From NCBI GenBank assembly GCA_022432975.1, contig CM039502.1:9529151-9593150 (forward strand): a stretch of 64,000 nucleotides of DNA. The letters run 5' to 3'. Within the stretch, counting starts at the first letter, position 1, and every line of letters starts with the position of its first letter. The notes beneath the pieces are model-generated. The model searched no databases and was not told the DNA's origin. It saw only the letters and a program-made list of their open reading frames with translations. Below are positions 62,625-64,000 of the stretch, piece by piece. The position numbers and the translations under genes were made by a program. The DNA comes from Begonia masoniana (Eukaryota; Streptophyta; Magnoliopsida; Cucurbitales; Begoniaceae).

Positions 62625-64000
62625 GTATTGCCTAACGTTCAAAAAGTAAGATGGTAGTCCTCAAAAGGCAAAGTTTATATTAAAAGGGGTGACAGTGACT
62701 GTCATTCAAAAAATATAGAATAGTAAAAACCTAACAACCGAAACAATGGTTCGTGCCATTCATCGAGTACAAGAACATTCACTTCTGAAACACAATACAG
62801 CTTCAGACTTGTGGATGGAGTCATAAAATAATGATGTAAAGATTTCAACACTCATAAAAATAAATTGTTTTACAACACGTCATAAAATAATGATGTAAAG
62901 ATTTCAACCCTCATAAAAATAAATTGTTTTACAACACGATTCCACATGCCTATTGCTACCCTGATTGAAGAGCTACTATAAAACGTAAAAGTACCAGAAA
63001 TCTAGACAATTTTTATGCAAGAAACTAAAAAGCACTTCGAGATCATAACATATTGGTATTAGATATAAAAAATGCAAGTTCAATCTAAAACTCAATAACG
63101 GCTAAGACCCCACAAAGTTTGCTACTTTGAAGCTGGCTTAAGAAATTTGTCCTATTTTCAGTAAAACCTCACTTTTCACGCCTCTTTTCCTACCGTCTCT
63201 CGTCCACCAATCAGACATTTTTGCTTTAATTTAAACATCTTAGCAAGAATTCAAAAACTTGCATCGAACTCACAAAGACAACCAAGACCCTTAAGCTCCA
63301 ATAGGTCGATTAAAGAACACAAATAAGACAAATATCAAGCTCACATCAGCTCAGCTAGCTATCTATTTCCAAAAAAAAAAAAAAAAGAAAAAAGAAAAAA
63401 GCAAATGCAACGACCGAAATAATTTTTGTTCCTTTCCTCCACTTTCTTGGCGGCTAAACAAAATTATTCCCCCGAATACAACACCCAAAATCCATACCTG
63501 AAGCTGTAGATCGCTCACATCAAGCAAACCTAGCTGCGATCCAAGTAACTCCGGAAAAGAAGAACTAAACTACAAGAAAAATCTTCCGAAAAATATTCGC
63601 ACATCAAACATTCAAGTCTTCGCGATTTCAGCCAAACTTCTTACAGTTCTACCAAAAGAAGAGCTGAAAATTCTTCTTCTCTCGTTCTTCAAGCGGTCTC
63701 TCAGGTCTCCCTTCAGTCTCACCTTCGTTTTTTCGCTTTTTAATATTTCTCCGAACGAACAGAGCGGACGCCAACAAGTTTGGTCAAGTCTAGTTAACTG
63801 TCAGTTTTGATGTCCGCCGTTGACACGTGGTCTACAGTGGTTGGATACGTTGGACACCATGGTCGTTAAAGCGAAATGAGGAACACACATTTATTCTCTG
63901 GTTTCTATTTTTTTAATTTTTCCCATTATTTATTGGCATTAATTACAACATATGTAACTATAATAATTATTATAACATTGATTTTAACACTTTTTTTTTC
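62625..64000. other. Leader and promoter side of the GSK3-like gene
   Basis: A probable leader intron (donor CTTCAG-GTATGG at about 63498 on the minus strand, acceptor near TTAG-GCAATAC at 62634), then leader and promoter. The pyrimidine-rich stretch at 63660-63720 fits a transcription start region. Beyond 63780 is AT-rich DNA. No other gene seen. Confidence 0.5.
62821..62938. repeat. 59-bp tandem duplication upstream of the kinase start
   Basis: TCATAAAATAATGATGTAAA ... TGTTTTACAACACG occurs at 62821-62879 and again at 62880-62938 with one substitution (ACAC/ACCC). It is in the presumed leader intron. Confidence 0.95.

Overview
This is plant nuclear DNA: multi-exon genes with GT-AG introns, AT-rich intergenic sequence and many retrotransposon and DNA-transposon relics. 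The raffinose synthase and other proteins point to a eudicot. A cucurbit fits best from memory of related sequences, but this is inference and no search was run. All seven protein genes that look functional lie on the minus strand.

Layout. 1-1952: 5' two-thirds of a raffinose synthase. 4847-6022: single-exon type I MADS-box gene. 7602-10335: cysteine-rich receptor-like kinase (CRK). 13626-21953: mitochondrial-type polynucleotide phosphorylase (PNPase), whose introns hold a SINE and a small non-autonomous LTR element and whose coding sequence is broken by a run of exactly 500 A. 22763-27510: Copia 3' LTR, decayed MULE transposase and decayed Helitron Rep region. 27632-35249: 15-exon gene for a DUF2045 (KIAA0930-like) protein. 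35500-51000: transposon-rich block in which a roughly 5 kb unit (GC-core MITE, the DUF2045 upstream region and a Ty3/Gypsy pol relic) is present twice. The second copy is interrupted by a reversed gag-protease fragment of another retroelement. 51871-55677: WW-domain DEAD-box RNA helicase. 56878-57053: relic of a DRM-type DNA methyltransferase. 57388-58250: large fold-back element. 59223-62624: GSK3/shaggy-like kinase.

The genes do not form a pathway; this is ordinary plant gene order. Exon models were built by hand from splice signals and protein homology. For six genes the exon lengths sum to a multiple of three and the frame stays open. For PNPase this holds only if the 500-A run is counted as sequence.

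The most notable items are the exact 500-base homopolymer inside PNPase, the duplicated composite block with its chimeric insertion, a triple array of near-perfect hairpins at 42729-42858, the gene fragments (DRM, DUF26) stranded between genes, and a 20-bp microexon in the DUF2045 gene. I found no convincing new molecular system; the transposon block is the most unusual part.
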